From assembly GCA_947088675.1 (NCBI GenBank), contig CAMUHN010000002.1, positions 38,377 through 102,376 of the forward strand: a DNA stretch of 64,000 nucleotides, read 5' to 3'. The notes beneath the pieces were generated by a model. That model was not told where the DNA came from. It searched no databases and was given only the letters and a program-made list of their open reading frames with translations. This DNA comes from an uncultured Roseburia sp. (lineage in GTDB: Bacteria > Bacillota > Clostridia > Lachnospirales > Lachnospiraceae). Positions within the stretch are counted from its first letter, which is position 1. Every line of letters begins with the position of its first letter. Shown here piece after piece: positions 26,026-35,204 of this stretch. Both the position numbers and the translations under genes were made by a program.

Positions 26026-26931
26026 ATGACAAAACGATTCAAAACACAGATCGCAGTAATTCTGATACTCTCCCTGTTCACTGCCATACTTGCGCCTCAG
26101 ACAACAGCGGCCGCTTCGCCGGAGTTATCTATGGAAGATTTTGAATACAGTGATTCCGGAAATCAGATATCCTTTACACAAAATGATCAACCCGGCGGAT
26201 GTGTCTTTGCACTCACGGATAAATCTTCAAAGACGCACAGAGGGATTACGGTCGGCAGTAAACTTTCCGATGTACAGAAAAAATATGGAGACAACCAAAT
26301 AAAAAATTTTGACAACAAAGAAAGTTTTAACCGGTATATCCGTACATATAATAAAATACATTTTTACTTTGACACAGCAAAGTGGAGCACCTATCTGGAA
26401 TATATATACAAAGAAAATACAGAGGAAGACCGCAGGCTCCGCTTTTACTTCAACAGAAAAGAGAAAGTCGCCGCATGCGTATATATTTATGGATACAAAA
26501 ACTTTTACCTGACGAAAAAGAAAGCAAATATCGGTATTTCATTCCGCGCGCCAAAAGGACAGAAGATTACAACCAAAAAAATTGCCGGTAAAAAAGTAAA
26601 GGTTCTTCCGGCCAGTTCAAAAATTACTTACAAAAAATCAAAACTGCCGGAATTTGGCATACTTGGACAAATCTATATGTACGACGACAAAGGAAAAATC
26701 TGCGGCGGCTCCCTCATTCCCATTAATTTTCACTGGGTTGGCAAAAGCATTAAAACTGTTGAAGACCTGCTTGACGATATGTGTAAAATCAAACCCGGAA
26801 CCTGGAATTACCAGGGAAAGTTAAATCTCAAAAAGCCAGGAAAATATAATTACTTTGAACTTACCGTTTACGATCTGGATGAAACAGACGGCTATGACAT
26901 CCCGACCAGATATTATTTTCGGTTAAAATAA
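26026..26931 (+). CDS. secreted protein of unknown function downstream of the sigma operon
   Basis: 301 residues. Signal peptide about 1-28 (ending TTAAAS). The mature part has a GGCVFALTDKSSKTHRGITVGSK-like region, where a 'TxxGI..G.....V...YG' pattern (RGITVGSKLSDVQKKYG) is also found in small secreted Clostridia proteins. A lysine-rich beta segment follows (about 165-205). No catalytic motif is seen. AAGAAAGGAG precedes the ATG, 71 bases after the DUF4179 stop, so it may be a regulon member or third gene of the operon. Function unknown. Confidence 0.65.
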   Translation: MTKRFKTQIAVILILSLFTAILAPQTTAAASPELSMEDFEYSDSGNQISFTQNDQPGGCVFALTDKSSKTHRGITVGSKLSDVQKKYGDNQIKNFDNKESFNRYIRTYNKIHFYFDTAKWSTYLEYIYKENTEEDRRLRFYFNRKEKVAACVYIYGYKNFYLTKKKANIGISFRAPKGQKITTKKIAGKKVKVLPASSKITYKKSKLPEFGILGQIYMYDDKGKICGGSLIPINFHWVGKSIKTVEDLLDDMCKIKPGTWNYQGKLNLKKPGKYNYFELTVYDLDETDGYDIPTRYYFRLK

Positions 26932-26944
26932 AAATAACATTCCC

Positions 26945-26984
26945 AATGGACGTTTTGCCGGATCTCACAGGCAAAACGTCCATT
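26945..26984. terminator. strong hairpin between convergent genes (first of two)
   Basis: A perfect 15-base-pair stem AATGGACGTTTTGCC (26945-26959) with 26970-26984 and a ten-base loop. It lies 13 bases after the secreted-protein stop codon. No proper U-tract follows on the plus strand; on the minus strand a T-rich run begins about eight bases later. Confidence 0.55.
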
Positions 26985-27010
26985 CCTGTAATCTCACTTA
27001 CTAACAAACT

Positions 27011-27047
27011 AACGCTCATGTCGCGGCCCTGCCGCGATATGAGCGTT
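27011..27047. terminator. strong hairpin between convergent genes (second, serS side)
   Basis: A 16-base-pair stem with one wobble pair (27011-27026 with 27032-27047, core CGCTCATGTCGCGG) and a five-base loop, 22 bases after the serS stop codon. There is no U-tract on either side. Confidence 0.5.
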
Positions 27048-27069
27048 GAAGAATGCCGCTCTTCTCACA

Positions 27070-28359
27070 CTAACCCCCAGGAATCAGCTTCTTTGCATTT
27101 CCCATATAAGGCTGCAGTACTTCCGGGATATTGACGCTCCCGTCCTCGTTTAAATTATTTTCCAGAAAAGCAATCAGCATACGCGGCGGCGCAGCTACCG
27201 TATTATTTAACGTATGCGCAAAGTATTTTTTCCCGTTTTTGTCTTTGACACGTATTTTCAGTCGTCTCGCCTGCGCATCGCCCAGGTTGGAACAGCTTCC
27301 GACCTCAAAATATTTCTTCTGCCTCGGCGACCAGGCCTCCACGTCACACGATTTTACTTTCAGATCTGCAAGATCACCGGAACAGCACTCCAGCGTGCGC
27401 ACAGGAATGTCCAGACTGCGAAACAGATCGACCGTATTTTTCCAGAGCCTGTCGTACCACATCCTTGACTCCTCCGGTTTACAGACAACAATCATCTCCT
27501 GTTTTTCAAACTGATGGATGCGGTAAACGCCGCGCTCCTCTATCCCGTGCGCGCCTTTTTCTTTTCGGAAACAGGGCGAATACGAGGTAAACGTATATGG
27601 AAGTTTTTCCTCCTCCTGGATGGTATCGATAAACTTTCCGATCATCGAGTGTTCGCTTGTTCCGATCAGATAGAGGTCTTCCCCCTCAATCTTATACATC
27701 ATCGCATCCATCTCGTCAAAGCTCATCACGCCTGTGACAACACTGCTTCGTATCATAAACGGCGGCACAACATAGGTAAATCCGCGTCCGATCATAAAAT
27801 CCCTCGCATAGGAGATCACTGCCGAATGCAGTCTGGCAATATCACCCATCAGGTAATAAAATCCGTTTCCGGCCACTTTTCCGGCCGCATCCAGGTCAAT
27901 TCCCGAAAAACGCTCCATAATATCGGTGTGATATGGGATCTCAAAATCCGGCACTGCCGGCTCCCCAAATTTTTCAATCTCCACATTGCAGGAATCATCT
28001 TTGCCGATCGGCACAGACGGATCGATGATGTTTGGAATCGTCATCATGATCTTTGTCACTTTCTCCTGCAGTTCTTTTTCCTCTTCCTCCAGCTCTGCAA
28101 GCCTCTTTGCACCCTCGTTTACCTGCGCTTTTACATTTTCCGCCTCATCACGTTTTCCCTGCCCCATCAGTTTGCCGATTTCTTTGGAAAGCTGATTTCG
28201 TTTCGCGCGCAGCTCGTCCGCCTCCTGCTGTGTTTTGCGCGCTTTCGCATCCAATTCAATCACTTCGTCCACCAGCGGTACTTTGTGATCCTGAAACTTA
28301 TGCCTGATATTCTGCTTTACGGCATCCGGGTTTTCCCTTAAAAATTTTAAATCAATCAT
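27070..28359 (-). CDS. serS: seryl-tRNA synthetase
   Basis: 429 residues, the usual length. It charges tRNA-Ser with serine in the cytoplasm. The N-terminal MIDLKFLRENPDAVKQNI and a long tRNA-binding coiled coil (about 30-100) are followed by the class II core: the GTSEHSMIGKF region, motif 2 FRKEKGAHGIEERGVYRIHQFEKQEM near 265-290, and motif 3 with NTVAAPPRMLIAFLENN near 385-400. ATG 28359 has GGAGGAAAAG upstream and matches the family N-terminus; the in-frame ATG further upstream would add 19 unrelated residues. It may be read from its own promoter or from the efflux operon upstream. Confidence 0.96.
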   Translation of the reverse strand: MIDLKFLRENPDAVKQNIRHKFQDHKVPLVDEVIELDAKARKTQQEADELRAKRNQLSKEIGKLMGQGKRDEAENVKAQVNEGAKRLAELEEEEKELQEKVTKIMMTIPNIIDPSVPIGKDDSCNVEIEKFGEPAVPDFEIPYHTDIMERFSGIDLDAAGKVAGNGFYYLMGDIARLHSAVISYARDFMIGRGFTYVVPPFMIRSSVVTGVMSFDEMDAMMYKIEGEDLYLIGTSEHSMIGKFIDTIQEEEKLPYTFTSYSPCFRKEKGAHGIEERGVYRIHQFEKQEMIVVCKPEESRMWYDRLWKNTVDLFRSLDIPVRTLECCSGDLADLKVKSCDVEAWSPRQKKYFEVGSCSNLGDAQARRLKIRVKDKNGKKYFAHTLNNTVAAPPRMLIAFLENNLNEDGSVNIPEVLQPYMGNAKKLIPGG

Positions 28360-28425
28360 AACTTTTCCTCCATTTTCTATTTCAGGCGGCATTTTGTGAC
28401 ATTTCCCCTGCCGCACCGTATCCCG

Positions 28426-28454
28426 AGTTTAAAAAATCAAAAACAGTTACGCAA
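28426..28454 (-). promoter_or_regulatory. candidate serS promoter
   Basis: Minus-strand TTGCGT (28449-28454), 17-base spacer and TAAACT (28426-28431) lie in the 102-base gap before serS. Each box is a partial match. No T-box leader fits in this gap. Confidence 0.35.
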
Positions 28455-28461
28455 GCCACTT

Positions 28462-29712
28462 CTAATAGATTGGAAAAAGCATCGCCAGCTGTCTGGCGCG
28501 CGAATCCCATCTGTGCAGACGCATGACTTTTTCAAAACCTGCCTGCGCTGCGGCGCGCCTTTCTGTCTCCCTGTCTAAATAATACCGCACTTTTTCCGGC
28601 AGGCCGGATAATTTTTCCAGCTTGTAATAACAGACCCCCTCGCCGTCCTGTAACTGCTCGCACAGATAACGGCTTTCGTCCGAGATACACAGCGCCCCGT
28701 TTAACACGGAGCTGAACACGCGGTCGTGCGCGCCGTCTTTGAACCAGGGCATTACATTCAGGGAAATCTTTGCTTCCCCAAACATCTGCAGGCAGCCTTT
28801 CGTATCGGTCTGCGGATGAATCCGCAGGCAGTCCGGCCTCCTGCAGCAGAGCGCCTCCCAGCCTTTCCCGACCACATCTACGGTAATTCCCTCTTCCGCC
28901 AGCGTCTTTACCACCAGTCCGCGCCAGTAATTACGGATATACAGGTCAAGAAACAACATACGATGCATTGTAATACGAAGCTGATCGTATGGTGTCTCCC
29001 CCAGTTCGCGCTTACAGTGCCGGATTGCCGTCTCCTCGACGGTATTATCCGGCGACGCTTTCAAATCATCCAAAATCCCCTGATAAAACGCGGCGTATTC
29101 CGCATCTCTCTGATAAATATAAGGCTCGCAGACAGAAAGCGGCACATAGTTTCCGGCCAGCAGTACGTCAATCGGACGGCTGCCGATGTCCATCCCGCCG
29201 TCGGCCATGGGATTCTCACCAAAGCGGTCCCCTCGTCCAATTTCGTCTTTGATTCCACGCGTCAGAAACCGCATACCTGCCAGCGGCAGAAAACCGGCTT
29301 CCCGATATTCGGGATAAAATTTACGGAAATAATTCTGATGATTCCGGTCCACGCTCAAATGGAAATACTGTTTCGGGAGATCAGACAATTGCTCATGGTA
29401 ATAATATGGATGATCCGCCGCAATATTATAACATGACACCGCATATGTATCCCAGAGATAACCGATGTTTTCCTGATAAAGGCCGGTTTCCTTCTGCAGC
29501 CCCTCAAAATTAAACGTGACAAGCGCCGCTTTTCCCTGTTCTAAGAAAGAGCAAAGTCTCTCCACGCTCTCGTTCGGCTGATCCAGATCATGAAAGAAAA
29601 CGGAAAAACCGAGCTCTGTAAACGCTTCTGCCAGTTCTGCCGAGAAATAATCCAGCGTCTCGACGCCGCCTTTGCACATTACGATACGCCGTATCATATT
29701 TTGATCACTCAT
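28462..29712 (-). CDS. CgeB-like glycosyltransferase (GT-B, Glyco_trans_1_2 type)
   Basis: 416 residues. The N-terminal half (VETLDYFSAELAEAFTELGFSVFFHD) is a GT-B first domain. The C-terminal part (about 280-416) has the LRIHPQT...KGCLQMFGEAKISLNVMPWFKDGAHDRVFSSVLNGALCISDES pattern of CgeB-like glycosyltransferases, with the acidic residue of the GAHDRVF segment in the donor-binding region. CgeB acts in spore-coat glycosylation in Bacillus; here the target is unknown. The start codon overlaps the permease stop (ATGAGTGA, eight bases) and no good ribosome binding site is seen, which implies coupled translation with the efflux operon. Confidence 0.75.
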   Translation of the reverse strand: MSDQNMIRRIVMCKGGVETLDYFSAELAEAFTELGFSVFFHDLDQPNESVERLCSFLEQGKAALVTFNFEGLQKETGLYQENIGYLWDTYAVSCYNIAADHPYYYHEQLSDLPKQYFHLSVDRNHQNYFRKFYPEYREAGFLPLAGMRFLTRGIKDEIGRGDRFGENPMADGGMDIGSRPIDVLLAGNYVPLSVCEPYIYQRDAEYAAFYQGILDDLKASPDNTVEETAIRHCKRELGETPYDQLRITMHRMLFLDLYIRNYWRGLVVKTLAEEGITVDVVGKGWEALCCRRPDCLRIHPQTDTKGCLQMFGEAKISLNVMPWFKDGAHDRVFSSVLNGALCISDESRYLCEQLQDGEGVCYYKLEKLSGLPEKVRYYLDRETERRAAAQAGFEKVMRLHRWDSRARQLAMLFPIY

Positions 29713-30955
29713 GACGCAGCGCGTCGATCGGATTTAAGTTTGCCGCCTTATAGGACGGAAACACACCGAATACAATACCGATGACCATAGAAAATACGAC
29801 GGACAGTACCGCAGCCGGAATGCTGATTGCAACCGGCATTTCCGCGACATAAGAGATCAGTTCCGCAAGGATAATACCGACAATGACGCCCAAAAGCCCG
29901 CCAAGACTCGTCAGCACTGCCGCCTCTGTCAGAAACTGCCAGAGAATACGATTTTTTCGCGCCCCGATTGCTTTTTTCAGCCCGATCTCCTGGGTACGCT
30001 CCGTCACGGAGACGAGCATAATATTCATAACGCCGATCCCGCCGACAATCAGCGAAATACTTGCAATCCAGATCAGCATTGTATTGGTGGAACTTCCCAG
30101 ATCCTGAATCTTCTGGGCCTGCTCCAGCAGGTCCGTCGCCTTATATTTGAGCGTTTCGTCTTTTGTCGCCAGGTAACTGTTGAGCAGATCCGCACAGGCT
30201 TTTCCGGCGCTCGTCATACTGTCTGTATTTGTCACACGGATAATCACATTCTGCGGCTCGTCATACTGGTAGACAATCGGCCATGTCGTATCCGGAATAT
30301 AGACCGTACCCGCATTTGTCTCCGCATATGTCTCATAATCTTCCATTGAATTAATAACCGGCTCAAACGCTTTTTTCTTTGTCGCCACACCGATTACCGT
30401 GTATGGTTCCTTTCGTATCTCAATTGTACCCCCGATGGGATCGTCCCCCTGAAACAGCGCGTCTGCGGAATCCTCGTCGAGTATTGCAACTTTACGGTAT
30501 TTGCTGAAATCCTCTTCTACAAACCCGCGCCCTTTTTGCATCATGTAATTGCAGGTATCGAAATAATTCTCGTCAATTCCTCTCACAAACCCGCCGGACA
30601 ACGCGGTATTCAGACGGTAGACACTGTAATCCTGCCTTCTCAGATAACGAGCCGCATTTACAACCTCCGGAATATCGAGAATCATATCGACGACTTCGTC
30701 TGTCACCAGCGGGACGCCGGACGGAATGCTGTTGTAATCCATATCATATGTCCATTCGCCCTGGTAGAGCGAAACCTCCACCGTATTGTCCCCGGAACCA
30801 ATCAGATTTTGTTTAATCTGTTCGTTCGTACCCTTGATCGTCGAAACAATCGCAATAATCGCGGCAATTCCGATAATAATGCCAAGCATTGTCAGAAAGG
30901 AGCGCATCTTATGTGACCAGATTCCCTGAAACGACAATCTTATATTTTCAATCAT
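29705..30955 (-). CDS. MacB-like ABC transporter permease
   Basis: 416 residues in the MacB/FtsX layout: one N-terminal membrane helix (about 18-40, SFLTMLGIIIGIAAIIAIV), a large extracytoplasmic MacB_PCD-like domain (about 45-280), then three helices in the C-terminal FtsX domain, with GGIGVMNIMLVSVTERTQEIGLKKAIGARK, the hallmark of this family. It moves no solute itself across the bilayer but transmits ATPase motion to exported substrates (peptides, macrolides, envelope components). GGAGGAATGGG precedes the ATG. It is the last classical component of the two-adaptor operon. Confidence 0.93.
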   Translation of the reverse strand: MIENIRLSFQGIWSHKMRSFLTMLGIIIGIAAIIAIVSTIKGTNEQIKQNLIGSGDNTVEVSLYQGEWTYDMDYNSIPSGVPLVTDEVVDMILDIPEVVNAARYLRRQDYSVYRLNTALSGGFVRGIDENYFDTCNYMMQKGRGFVEEDFSKYRKVAILDEDSADALFQGDDPIGGTIEIRKEPYTVIGVATKKKAFEPVINSMEDYETYAETNAGTVYIPDTTWPIVYQYDEPQNVIIRVTNTDSMTSAGKACADLLNSYLATKDETLKYKATDLLEQAQKIQDLGSSTNTMLIWIASISLIVGGIGVMNIMLVSVTERTQEIGLKKAIGARKNRILWQFLTEAAVLTSLGGLLGVIVGIILAELISYVAEMPVAISIPAAVLSVVFSMVIGIVFGVFPSYKAANLNPIDALRHE

Positions 30956-30968
30956 CCCATTCCTCCTG

Positions 30969-32759
30969 CTACTCTGCTATATCGTCCGACCCGTCTTTCA
31001 CAAGCGCGCCCTCTACCGCCGTCTTTCCATACGGAAAAGCAATCCGGTCTGTCTGCAGCAGTCCGGCCTTAATCTCCACCATCGTTCCATAAATTGTCTT
31101 TCCTGTTACGACAAACTGTTTTTTCAGGCGACCATCCTCGCCCGCGATCATACAATAGGACTTTCCGTCTTCTTTTCTGACATAAGCCTTTTCTATATAA
31201 ATTTTATCGCTGCTCTCCTCCTCGTCCTCCTCGAGATCGCCTCCAATCGTCAGATCGACATACTCTCCGTTTGAAAGAGCGGAACTGTCTGCAATGTAAG
31301 CCGTATATTCATAATAGGAAACATTCGGATTACCCTCGCCCCACGAATTATTCTCAGCCGGATACGGGGAAATCTCCGTCACTGTAGCGGTAAATGTCAT
31401 ACCGGACTCCCAGGAGTTTCCGGTGACAATTGTACCGGGTTTTACGGAATCAAGTGAGAGCTCGCTGATGGTCCCCTTGACATAAAGCCCGTCGTCGCTT
31501 GTGACAACCATAAACGCCCTGTTTTCCCTTCTCTCTTCATCGTCTTCAGACAGATCGGCAATTGATTTTACATGCCCTTCCACTGTCGCATAGACAACGC
31601 CGTTTGCCGCCGCACTCTGCAGAGACTGCAGCTTTAGCTCCTCCTGCCTCCGTTTCAGATCCTCTTTCTTAATCTCATCCTCTTTCTCTGAAATCGCCTG
31701 CCTTAATTCCTCGGCCGTATAAGTCTCTTTCTGATCGTTATCGCTTCCTTCCAGACGATCCAGCTCCGCCTGGAGTTTTTTTAACTCCGCGCCGATCTGG
31801 ACTCCGGAAAAAATATACCACATTTCGTCCGCACCTGAGACGGACGGCCTGTTCGATTCGCTGTAGGTTACTGTATTCGGAGACGTGCTGCTATCCGCCA
31901 CAGGTACGGTCACTTTCTTTGTGGAAGCGCCTTTTACTGTTGAGACAGCCGTTCCGGAAGACGGTGAAATCTCGTCGTCTTCCGATGGCCGATTGGGCTT
32001 TTCAATCCCCGGATCCCCATCGTCGGCCACCGTCTTCTCCGTTGTCACCATCCTGCCATACTGGTCTTTTTTTACAACGACAAACTGCACATATTTTCCT
32101 TTCCAGGTACTGCCAAGCTTCTGAAAAAAACTGCCCATAACAAATGCATTTTTATTGCACGGGATAATATAGGGATCTTTCTCTGTGCCCGCCGCCACCG
32201 CCGCGTTAAACGGAACGGTGCCCGACGTCACATAATTGTGAATCCGATTGTCCCTTGGATCGTTTTGCGGCCGATCCAGAAGCGAATCTATCTCACGCTC
32301 AATCGCATCAATCCTTGATTCCAGATAATCCGTGTTGGTCGCCGTGCCGTCTTTGGACGGCGTTTTGGAACGCAGTTCATTCAGTTCATGCTGCGCGATC
32401 GATATGTCGTTTTTGATTGTGTCCAGTTCCAGTGTCTTTCGCCGAATTTCAATCTCCGCTTCTCTGGTATCATATTTTAACAGCGCGTCCCCGATCTGGA
32501 TCTCGTCCCCCATCTTAACATAGACTTCTTCCACCGTTTTATTATCGTCCAGATAGATCTCCTGCGCCGAATCGTTCGTCAGCATCCCGTAACTTGCCTC
32601 CGTATCTCCCCAGTAACCGCTGCTGATATCAGAGACTGTTACGACTTCCGCCACAATGCGGTCTTTCTGGTAAACATTGTATGCATAGATCCCACCCGGC
32701 ACCGACGCGCCGACAACGGCGACCGTTGCCACAATTGCAATTACTTTTTTTGCTTTCAC
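30969..32759 (-). CDS. HlyD/MacA-like efflux adaptor, second of the operon, with large insertion
   Basis: 596 residues. A membrane anchor (about 7-26) is followed by a biotinyl/lipoyl-like half (IQIGDALLKYDTREAEIEIR), a coiled-coil hairpin (about 90-155 and 330-385), the returning lipoyl half (VEGHVKSIADLSEDDEE) and beta-barrel/membrane-proximal domains to the end. An extra stretch of about 170 residues (about 160-330) splits the hairpin, with a PYIIPCNKNAFVMGSFFQKL segment and a serine/proline-rich, charged linker. The start is GTG, overlapping the ATPase stop by four bases (GTGA). It partners the MacB-like permease. Confidence 0.85.
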   Translation of the reverse strand: MKAKKVIAIVATVAVVGASVPGGIYAYNVYQKDRIVAEVVTVSDISSGYWGDTEASYGMLTNDSAQEIYLDDNKTVEEVYVKMGDEIQIGDALLKYDTREAEIEIRRKTLELDTIKNDISIAQHELNELRSKTPSKDGTATNTDYLESRIDAIEREIDSLLDRPQNDPRDNRIHNYVTSGTVPFNAAVAAGTEKDPYIIPCNKNAFVMGSFFQKLGSTWKGKYVQFVVVKKDQYGRMVTTEKTVADDGDPGIEKPNRPSEDDEISPSSGTAVSTVKGASTKKVTVPVADSSTSPNTVTYSESNRPSVSGADEMWYIFSGVQIGAELKKLQAELDRLEGSDNDQKETYTAEELRQAISEKEDEIKKEDLKRRQEELKLQSLQSAAANGVVYATVEGHVKSIADLSEDDEERRENRAFMVVTSDDGLYVKGTISELSLDSVKPGTIVTGNSWESGMTFTATVTEISPYPAENNSWGEGNPNVSYYEYTAYIADSSALSNGEYVDLTIGGDLEEDEEESSDKIYIEKAYVRKEDGKSYCMIAGEDGRLKKQFVVTGKTIYGTMVEIKAGLLQTDRIAFPYGKTAVEGALVKDGSDDIAE

Positions 32760-33433
32760 TCTTCTTCACCCTCAAATATCTCACCGTCGATAATGCGCAC
32801 CATACGCTTTGCCCGCAGCGCAACTTTCTGATCATGCGTAATCATGACCACTGTTACGCCTTCTTCGTTTAATTTCTGGAACAGCTGCATAATCTGTTCC
32901 CCCGACTTCGAATCCAGCGCCCCGGTCGGTTCATCCGCCAGAAGGATCGTCGGATTGTTCACAATTGCCCTGGCTATGGCGACGCGCTGTTTTTGTCCGC
33001 CGGATAGCTGCGTCGGCCGAAAATCAACACGGTCGCCCAGTCCGACCCGTTCCAGCGCCGCCGTTGCAAGCTGCCTTCTCTCCTTTTTTTTAACGCCCGC
33101 ATAGCTAAGAGGCAGAGAAACATTCTCCGCTGCCGTTTCACGCGGCATCAGATGAAAACTCTGAAACACGAATCCGATCCGTCTTAACCGCAGATCCGAC
33201 AGTTCCCTGTCTTTTAATTTCATGATATCCTCTCCGGCAAGCTCATATGTTCCGCTGGTCGGTTTATCAAGGCAGCCGATAATATTCATCAGCGTCGTTT
33301 TCCCGGAGCCGGACGGCCCCATAATCGCTACATACTCGCCCTCGTCCACAGTCAGGCAGACATCTTTTAACACGGGAACCTCCAGCTTATCCTGCTGATA
33401 AGTTTTAAAAATATTCTGAAGATTCAATATCAT
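32756..33433 (-). CDS. MacB/LolD-type ABC transporter ATPase
   Basis: 225 residues. Walker A GPSGSGKTT (about 39-47), Q-loop QSFHL, signature LSGGQKQRVAIARA near 140 and Walker B ILLADEPTGALD near 160-171 followed by the ITHD switch histidine. The pattern EYVAIMGPSGSGKTTLMNIIGCLD is that of the MacB/LolD group. It powers the permease encoded two genes downstream. It overlaps both the upstream and downstream adaptor genes by four bases (ATGA and GTGA), so the whole set is translated as one block. Confidence 0.95.
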   Translation of the reverse strand: MILNLQNIFKTYQQDKLEVPVLKDVCLTVDEGEYVAIMGPSGSGKTTLMNIIGCLDKPTSGTYELAGEDIMKLKDRELSDLRLRRIGFVFQSFHLMPRETAAENVSLPLSYAGVKKKERRQLATAALERVGLGDRVDFRPTQLSGGQKQRVAIARAIVNNPTILLADEPTGALDSKSGEQIMQLFQKLNEEGVTVVMITHDQKVALRAKRMVRIIDGEIFEGEEE

Positions 33434-34986
33434 GTCTCATCCTCCATACTGTCGATGTCCAGAATCGGTTCGGCGCCGTCGTCTCCGTCGTCCGGATCAT
33501 CTTCGAAGCTGTCCTCCGGAATGATATCGCTCTCGTCATAAAACGGCATCTCGCTCGGAAGCGAATCCCCGCCGAAATCGTAGACGCTCTCGCCTTCAAA
33601 ACCATTCATATCATAATCATAATCTTCCGAAAACTCACTGCCCTCCGTACCGTCCGGATTATAAAGCGGCGAAGTGTAATCGACCTCGTCGGCATTGGTC
33701 ACTGTCACAATCCCCTCATACAGACCGTCGATCGGCCATGCGATATAATCTTCCTCGGTCAGCCCGGAGAGAATCTCATACTCATCCAGTTCGGCATCGT
33801 ACTGCCCGAGTTCGATATAACGCTTCTCCAGACGGTTTTTTTCATTTGCCGCCCAGACATATGCTTTTGACTGTACCGGTTCGGCAAGCTCCGTGTCAAA
33901 AAGCCCCGGATCCAGGCTTTCGAGGCTTTCTGTCACAGGAACCTCGATATTTTCGGTAACAGACAAATCCACCGCCTCATCTGCCGCCTCGTCCTCGTCA
34001 AAGACAATATAATAACTGTAGAGCCAGAGCCCTTCTTTCTCCTCCGTCTGACCCTCATCCAGTTCCATATAGACATGCTGTCCGAGCAAAAGCCCCTCTT
34101 CCGATTCCAGTTCCACATAAAACGGATATTTGGTTGCGGACTCCCCGCTGTCGGAGGCGTATGCGTTATCATCGGCGGACATTGTGTTATCCGTGTCGAT
34201 TTTTGAAATCGTGCCGCTCCACTTCTGCTCCGGATCGACTCTGGAACGCACCACAAGGGACTGCCCCTCTGCCAGTGTCCAGACATTCTGCTCGTCTATA
34301 CTGCCTTTCACACGGTAGCCGCCGGCTTTCTGAATTTTCATAAATGCAACTGCGTTGCCGTTGTCATCATAACCCGTCTCATTGATCTGACGTACGACGC
34401 CGCTGACTTTGCTGACCACACTGGACGTCTCAATCTGCTCTTTGAATTTGTCAATCTCAAGCTGCTTGCTCTCAAGGTCAAACTGTCCCTGCTCGATATT
34501 GTTTTCCAGCGACTGGATTTCCGTCGTATAAGAAAACTTCTCCGACTCCTCCACCTTGTCGCGCTCCGCTTTCAGTGTGGCGATCTGGCGTCTGTAATTG
34601 TTCATCTCGTTCTGGATTCCCTCATACTCCAGCTCTGCCTGCCGCTGCTGCAGTTCGATTTCCTTGGTATCGTACAAAACCAGCGTCTGTCCCTCCTCGA
34701 CCATATCGCCGACTGAGACAAGAACCTCCTGAATCGTATTGTTGGTGTCCACATTGACATCATATGTATCCTGCGCTTCCACCACACCGTTATAGCGGTT
34801 TGGCACACCGTAATACTGATTCATAATTCTGCCGACTTTTTCCACATATACTTTATCATTTGACTTTGAAAAATCTAAAAAAGGAACGCGTTCTACAATT
34901 TCATCCCAGTAATAATAACACGCACCGCCTGCTGCTGCAAGCACCGCAAGCGTCCCAAGCAGGACAGCCGCTTTTTTCTTATTCAT
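33430..34986 (-). CDS. HlyD/MacA-like efflux adaptor, first gene of the operon
   Basis: 518 residues. Membrane anchor about 6-26; lipoyl half (VLVSVGDMVEEGQTLVLYDTKEIELQQR) about 85-112; coiled-coil hairpin about 112-185; second lipoyl half (VSKVSGVVRQINETG) about 190-204; then beta-barrel and membrane-proximal parts. The last 75 residues are strongly acidic (EDSFEDDPDDGDDGAEP), which is unusual. It differs clearly from the second adaptor. Adaptors of this kind join the permease to the extracytoplasmic exit path; a Gram-positive cell has no TolC, so they may form a cell-wall-spanning tube on their own. First gene of the operon. Confidence 0.85.
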   Translation of the reverse strand: MNKKKAAVLLGTLAVLAAAGGACYYYWDEIVERVPFLDFSKSNDKVYVEKVGRIMNQYYGVPNRYNGVVEAQDTYDVNVDTNNTIQEVLVSVGDMVEEGQTLVLYDTKEIELQQRQAELEYEGIQNEMNNYRRQIATLKAERDKVEESEKFSYTTEIQSLENNIEQGQFDLESKQLEIDKFKEQIETSSVVSKVSGVVRQINETGYDDNGNAVAFMKIQKAGGYRVKGSIDEQNVWTLAEGQSLVVRSRVDPEQKWSGTISKIDTDNTMSADDNAYASDSGESATKYPFYVELESEEGLLLGQHVYMELDEGQTEEKEGLWLYSYYIVFDEDEAADEAVDLSVTENIEVPVTESLESLDPGLFDTELAEPVQSKAYVWAANEKNRLEKRYIELGQYDAELDEYEILSGLTEEDYIAWPIDGLYEGIVTVTNADEVDYTSPLYNPDGTEGSEFSEDYDYDMNGFEGESVYDFGGDSLPSEMPFYDESDIIPEDSFEDDPDDGDDGAEPILDIDSMEDET

Positions 34987-35109
34987 AAATCAACCATACC
35001 TTTCCCAGTATTTCCCGAACAGAATCATAGCCGTTTTCATGTGATGCTTCACCATTTTTTCTGCCCGTACCGTGTCGATCCCAGAAATCTTCTTTACACT
35101 GCGCTGTCT

Positions 35110-35115
35110 ATTATA
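35110..35115 (-). promoter_or_regulatory. -10 box upstream of the efflux operon
   Basis: TATAAT on the minus strand, about 120 bases before the first adaptor gene. No convincing -35 box is seen 16-18 bases upstream (TGTTTA at 17), which suggests control by an activator. Confidence 0.35.
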
Positions 35116-35204
35116 ACATCTTTTTTTCTGAATAAACAGTGTCAGATTCATAAAAATTTGTGAATTTCATGTGAAAAAACCGTGTTTTTGGTAAAAAATG
35201 CGGA

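Noticed and set aside
28360-28461. T-box riboswitch before serS
   Set aside because: The gap is only 102 bases and has no specifier stem, T-box sequence or terminator.
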